A stretch of DNA of 64,000 nt from JALHMI01 sp964598535 (GTDB lineage: Bacteria > Planctomycetota > Planctomycetia > Pirellulales > PALSA-1355), in NCBI GenBank assembly GCA_964598535.1, contig CAZRCI010000025.1, forward strand, positions 1 to 64,000. Reading direction: 5' to 3'. Numbering within the stretch: the first letter of the stretch is position 1; every line of letters begins with the position of its first letter. Below the pieces are notes generated by a model that saw only the letters and a list, made by a program, of their open reading frames with translations, made no database searches and was not told where the DNA came from. The position numbers and the translations under genes are program-made. Below, one piece after another: positions 60,130 through 64,000 of this stretch.

Positions 60130-61503
60130 TTATTTCTGCACACCGGCGCCATTGGAAAGATGCGGCGCACGAGCCTCGGCCTGCTCATGAAAGACCGCCG
60201 CCGAACCGCTACCGTTGCTGTTGGGGGCACCGTGGGGCCGAATCTGGGCATCAACACCGCGAAAGTGCCCCATCGCTCGCTGCGGAACTCGGCAGTGCAC
60301 GATCACCCGGCTGTCGGTATAGCGTTTGGAAAGCACTTCGCCATGACTTGCCAACATCGCCAACAGACGGCCGTTCTCGACACCGGTCTCGACATCCAGA
60401 TCCAAAAAGTTGTGGCTCAAGGCTTGGCTTACCGTATGAGAGAGCCGCTCGACACCTTCCCCCGTATAAGCGCTGATCGCCACGGCGTGCGGATAACGAT
60501 TGCGAATGGCCGCGAGCTGGCCACGGTCGGTCTGGTCAACCTTATTGAGAACCAACAGAGCGTCTTTCTCATTGATTCCGAGTTCTTCGAGCACCTGATA
60601 CACGACGGCAATCTGTTCGAGCGCCGCCGGATTGCTCGCATCGGCGACGTGCAGCAGCAGATCCGCCTGCCGAGCTTCCTCGAGCGTGGCCTTGAAGCTC
60701 GCAATCAAATGGTGCGGCAAATCGCGAATGAACCCTACGGTATCGCTCAATAACACGGGCCCCCAGCCCGGTAGTTGCCAACGTCTGGTACGCGTGTCCA
60801 GCGTGGCAAAGAGCCGGTTCTCTGCCAACACGTCCGCCCCGGTTAGCCGATTCAACAGCGTACTCTTGCCAGCGTTGGTATAGCCCACAAGAGAGACCGT
60901 CATGCGCTCGCTACGCGCGGCAACTTCGCGCTCTTTGCGCTGCTCGATGGCCCGCAACTCGGCCCGCAACTCGCTAATGCGTTTTTCCACGAGCCGGCGG
61001 TCGACTTCCAATTGCTTTTCACCGGGACCGCGCATGCCGATGCCCATCTTGAGCCGCGACAAGTGAGTCCACATCCGCTTGAGCCGGGGAAGTGAATACT
61101 GAAGTTGCGCAAGCTCGACCGCCAAGCGGGCCTGATAGGTTTGAGCTCGGCTAGCAAAAATATCCAGAATCAATTCGCTACGGTCGAGCACCTTGACACC
61201 GGTGGCTTCCTCCAAGTTGCGCGTCTGAGCCGGCGAAAGGTCGTTATCGAAAATTACCACGTCCGCGTCGGTTGCGGCGACCAACTCCTTCAATTCGGCA
61301 ACCTTGCCTTTGCCCAGGTATGTGGTGATATCGGGAGTCTGCCGGCGTTGGGTCAAATGGCCCACGACATGCGAGCCGGCCGAAGTTGCCAATCCATCGA
61401 GCTCCTCCAGCGGGGCATCGTGGACCGGCTGATCACCGAGCAGTACGCCCACCAGAATGGCCGCCTCGCTCGCAACGCTCTCGATTCGATTTTTTTCTGT
61501 CAC
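60130..61503 (-). CDS. hflX: HflX ribosome-associated GTPase
   Basis: The product is 457 residues, with a GTG start. The N-terminal HflX domain includes DITTYLGKGKVAELKELVAA, DNDLSPAQTRNLEEATGVKV and MGIGMRGPGEKQLEVDRRLV. The G domain follows: VSLVGYTNAGKSTLLNRLTG (G1), DTVGFIRDLPHHLIASFKAT (G3 and switch) and LLVLNKVDQTDRGQL (NKxD). HflX rescues stalled ribosomes under stress. Ends in an Asn/Gly-rich tail. Confidence 0.96.
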   Translation of the reverse strand: MTEKNRIESVASEAAILVGVLLGDQPVHDAPLEELDGLATSAGSHVVGHLTQRRQTPDITTYLGKGKVAELKELVAATDADVVIFDNDLSPAQTRNLEEATGVKVLDRSELILDIFASRAQTYQARLAVELAQLQYSLPRLKRMWTHLSRLKMGIGMRGPGEKQLEVDRRLVEKRISELRAELRAIEQRKEREVAARSERMTVSLVGYTNAGKSTLLNRLTGADVLAENRLFATLDTRTRRWQLPGWGPVLLSDTVGFIRDLPHHLIASFKATLEEARQADLLLHVADASNPAALEQIAVVYQVLEELGINEKDALLVLNKVDQTDRGQLAAIRNRYPHAVAISAYTGEGVERLSHTVSQALSHNFLDLDVETGVENGRLLAMLASHGEVLSKRYTDSRVIVHCRVPQRAMGHFRGVDAQIRPHGAPNSNGSGSAAVFHEQAEARAPHLSNGAGVQK

Positions 61504-61760
61504 AGGCAGTTTGCTTCCACAAGGTTGAATTTACCCATGATGGCCATCCCATCCATGAGATCGTTGAATTAGGTCAACCGTGAGCCAAGAAGTATTCATG
61601 ACTCACAGACGATGACCGTCACATCTTTCCCTATCTTATTCTACTCATGGCATCCATGTTTGTTCGCCTTTTTGGAGCGATTTAGCGATTCGCGTCTCTC
61701 TTCGAGGAGAAACGGCCCTTCGGGTGGCAAACGGTTGGACACGCACCGCGAGGCACAGGT
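61504..61760. other. Gap with no gene
   Basis: Between the hflX start and the rsgA end no gene is seen. The gap probably holds the hflX promoter. Confidence 0.4.
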
Positions 61761-62903
61761 TCAGGCGCGGGGCGACGAGCCCTCCTCGCCAGCAAAGAGT
61801 TGGCAGTAGCTATCATAACGCCGCAAGTCGAGCCAGCCGTCGGCCACGGCATTCTTGACCGCACAGCTCGCCTCGTGCGTATGCGTACAGTTTGGATACC
61901 GGCAATGGTTGATATAAGGCCGAAGATCACGGAAGAACGCGGCCACCTCGGCGGGAACAACATCCCATAACTGGAACTGTCGAATTCCCGGAGTATCGAA
62001 GACATAGCCTCCGCTGGCTAAGGGCAGCATTCGGGCGGTGGTGGTCGTGTGACGTCCTTTTTGATTGTCTGCGCTGATCGCCGCGGTGCGTAACGCGAGT
62101 TGCGGATCGACCGCGTTCAAGAGCGAAGACTTCCCGACACCGCTTTGCCCGGCGACAACACTGGCGCCGTCAGCCAACTCGGCCCGCAACCGCTCGATGC
62201 CGAACCCCGTCGCGGCCGAAAGCAGCAGCACCCGATAGCCCATCTGGCAATAGGTTCCCACAAGCGGCATCAAGGATGCCGGATCGACCAGATCGATCTT
62301 GTTGATACAGATCAGCGGACGCAGCCCTTCCTTGTGAGCGCTGATCAAAAAGCGATCGATCAGATTCGGTTTGAGATAGGGTTCCGCAGCGCTGGCCACA
62401 ATCAAAAGCTGATCGGCATTCGTAACCAGGATATGCTGTCGTCCTCGCACCGTACGGCAGAGCACCGATTTGCGAGGCTCGACTCGCTCGATGATTCCCT
62501 CGTCGGCGCCGACCGGCCGAAACATCACAAAATCGCCGGCCGCTACGACATGGCGTTCATCGGTGGACATGGTCTTAAGCAAGCGCCGCGTAGCGCATTG
62601 CCGAATCACGCCGGCAGAATCCTGCACGGTGCTCAGCAAACCTTGAACGGCGAGCACGAGCCCGAGTTGTACCAACTCGGGATCAACGTCGAGCTGCAAC
62701 GCGCCATCCACATCGGTGGCTTCGACGAGCACCGTGCGGCGGCGAGTAAGCTCGCTCTTACCGATACGTTCGGCCTTTTCGATCTTGTCGTCGGCCGTAG
62801 GATCCGCCGCCTGAAATTGGCGAGTCCATTGGTCAGATCGCGCTCGCTCGGCACGATTCTTACGAAACTGTGCGCGGATCTTGTGCTTCTTCTTAGCCGC
62901 CAT
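61761..62903 (-). CDS. rsgA: Small ribosomal subunit biogenesis GTPase RsgA
   Basis: The product is 380 residues from MAAKKKHKIRAQFRKNRAER (ATG 62903); the longer start at 62927 adds an unlikely leader. It has an OB-type N-domain, then the circularly permuted G domain: NKIDLVDPASLMPLVGTYCQ (G4), VVAGQSGVGKSSLLNAVDPQ (G1), HTTTTARMLPLASGGYVFDT (G2/G3, DTPG) and a zinc motif CRYPNCTHTHEASCAVKNAV. RsgA helps assemble 30S subunits. It is separated from hflX by a gap. Confidence 0.96.
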   Translation of the reverse strand: MAAKKKHKIRAQFRKNRAERARSDQWTRQFQAADPTADDKIEKAERIGKSELTRRRTVLVEATDVDGALQLDVDPELVQLGLVLAVQGLLSTVQDSAGVIRQCATRRLLKTMSTDERHVVAAGDFVMFRPVGADEGIIERVEPRKSVLCRTVRGRQHILVTNADQLLIVASAAEPYLKPNLIDRFLISAHKEGLRPLICINKIDLVDPASLMPLVGTYCQMGYRVLLLSAATGFGIERLRAELADGASVVAGQSGVGKSSLLNAVDPQLALRTAAISADNQKGRHTTTTARMLPLASGGYVFDTPGIRQFQLWDVVPAEVAAFFRDLRPYINHCRYPNCTHTHEASCAVKNAVADGWLDLRRYDSYCQLFAGEEGSSPRA

Positions 62904-63006
62904 GCAGCACAATCGCTCGTCGAGCACAAAAAAGAGAAGGTTGCTTCACACGGTACTCCCCGAAACTCCCCATCCCCTGCTCTCTGTACCTAAACCCGCT
63001 CCGGAT

Positions 63007-63495
63007 TTAAACAGGACGATTGGGGTCTTTGATCTGGCCTTCGCCATCGTCGAGAATGTCGTATCGTCCGCCGCCCAGCCGCTTGGAATCCTTGGGCGTG
63101 TCAGACGATTTTCCGGTGCGAAACGCAAGCCCGGCCCGTTCCAACAGCGACTGCTTCATGACATTCTGCGTATCGTCATCCAGTGGCGGTGGCCCCGTCG
63201 CTCCATTGTCGAACGGAGAATACTGCACCTCGTAGCGGTGCTTCGCGATGGCAACCTCATCGCCGGGATCGAGTCGCTTTTCAGAAACCCGCACCCCATT
63301 GACTTTGATACCGTTGCGACTTTGCTGATCCTTGACGTACCAGTATCCGCCATTGAGGTAGAGCTGGCAGTGATGTGCGGATACATTGGAAAATCGCAAC
63401 ACGATATCGCAACTTTCACGGCGCCCTACAAGCAGGTTTTGCTTGAATAGGGGGATAGGATCGCCTCCTCCGACGGGAATCAATTCGCCGTACAT
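63007..63495 (-). CDS. FHA-domain protein
   Basis: The product is 162 residues. Residues about 15-90 are a forkhead-associated domain: LLVGRRESCDIVLRFSNVSA then HHCQLYLNGGYWYVKDQQSR, NGIKVNGVRVSEKRL, with the G-R, S-x-x-H and N-G residues that bind phosphothreonine. The C-terminal half is disordered and charged. It likely takes part in Ser/Thr kinase signalling, common in Planctomycetes. Confidence 0.92.
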   Translation of the reverse strand: MYGELIPVGGGDPIPLFKQNLLVGRRESCDIVLRFSNVSAHHCQLYLNGGYWYVKDQQSRNGIKVNGVRVSEKRLDPGDEVAIAKHRYEVQYSPFDNGATGPPPLDDDTQNVMKQSLLERAGLAFRTGKSSDTPKDSKRLGGGRYDILDDGEGQIKDPNRPV

Positions 63496-63718
63496 GTCCG
63501 TCCGTCTTTAGCTTGTGACACCTAGACAACTCGTATAGTCGACCTGCGAACATACGTCGACCTGCGAACACTCCCTGCCCGCAAGTCGAAACATTATCTT
63601 TGAGTCTACGAAGCGGCCGCGACGAGGTCAACCATTTTCCGGCATTAAACCATAACAATATAAGGATTTGTGGCCATCCGAGCGGTTGTGCCGCGAGCCT
63701 GTTCACGAGGTTTCTGCA

Positions 63719-64000
63719 ATGTCCCAGGCGTCGGCTATCCCTGAACGTTTCGACTGGCGAGCCGCCGGCCTGCGCTACTTCAGCTATAACCGGCAACTCC
63801 GGCTGCAGTATGGCGGTCGGGTGCAAAAAGTTAGTATCGACGCTCGCTTCACCTGCCCCAACGTGGACGGAACCGTCGCGATCGGGGGCTGCACCTTTTG
63901 CGACAACCGCAGCTTCAGCCCCAGCCGCCGAATTACGCGGCGCGAAATTGCCGACCAGATCGAAACCGGCATTCGACAACTGCGTTTGCGCTACCACAAG
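63719..64000 (+). CDS. Radical SAM protein, TIGR01212/YhcC-type (5' part)
   Basis: The first 94 codons are present. The sequence MSQASAIPERFDWRAAGLRY leads to YNRQLRLQYGGRVQKVSIDA and the cluster motif TCPNVDGTVAIGGCTFCDNR (C-x-x-N, C-x-x-C), characteristic of the YhcC group of radical SAM proteins. The rest lies outside the window. Confidence 0.88.
   Translation, partial: MSQASAIPERFDWRAAGLRYFSYNRQLRLQYGGRVQKVSIDARFTCPNVDGTVAIGGCTFCDNRSFSPSRRITRREIADQIETGIRQLRLRYHK

Overview
The window comes from a GC-rich planctomycete, probably in the Pirellulales group. The host half carries secreted PQQ-type beta-propellers that begin with a WPQ(W/F)RGP motif, a redoxin/haem/monooxygenase fusion, and a Tat-exported Gfo/Idh/MocA oxidoreductase, all typical of that phylum. 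Two assembly gaps are visible: 10 N at 17262-17271 and 100 N at 31462-31561. Both lie inside low-complexity coding sequence.

Positions 1 to about 33,145 are most of a tailed (siphovirus-like) prophage, transcribed entirely leftward. At its right end is an Xre repressor with two near-identical operators, one in front of the repressor and one in front of the early operon. Early and replication genes follow leftward: small zinc-ribbon proteins, a repeat-rich exported-type protein, an HNH nuclease, an SNF2 helicase, a primase-polymerase, a UvrD-type helicase, a VRR-NUC nuclease and a ribbon-helix-helix protein. Between the primase and the next helicase-associated genes is a cluster of eight identical 9-bp repeats, a candidate origin. 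After a strong terminator at about 20,070 comes a probable lysis/envelope cluster: a papain-like peptidase, a thioredoxin-trypsin fusion, small membrane proteins and a spanin-like protein. The packaging, head and tail genes then run in the usual order: terminase, portal, MuF-like protein, protease/scaffold, decoration protein, capsid, connectors, tail proteins, a tail chaperone pair with a slippery heptamer, and the tape measure, which is cut by the window edge. No integrase is visible. A tRNA-Ala(GGC) gene lies just to the right with its 3' end facing the prophage, so it is the likely attachment site.

Positions 33,938 to 64,000 are ordinary chromosome: a ROK sugar kinase, two outer-space PQQ propellers, a TetR regulator between two related redoxins, a cold-shock protein with a textbook terminator, a molybdopterin oxidoreductase, aroA, a three-gene ABC export operon, a three-gene membrane glycosylation cluster, an RluA-type pseudouridine synthase, an SDR enzyme, the ribosome-associated GTPases HflX and RsgA, an FHA protein and the start of a radical SAM gene.

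The most interesting hypothesis is that the exported thioredoxin-serine protease fusion in the lysis position helps open a cystine-rich, protein-containing planctomycete cell wall. Other points of interest are the paired operator/promoter switch with a probably leaderless repressor mRNA, the tail-gene frameshift site, a gene split by a 22-bp tandem duplication, and two related stem-closed elements next to the repressor.
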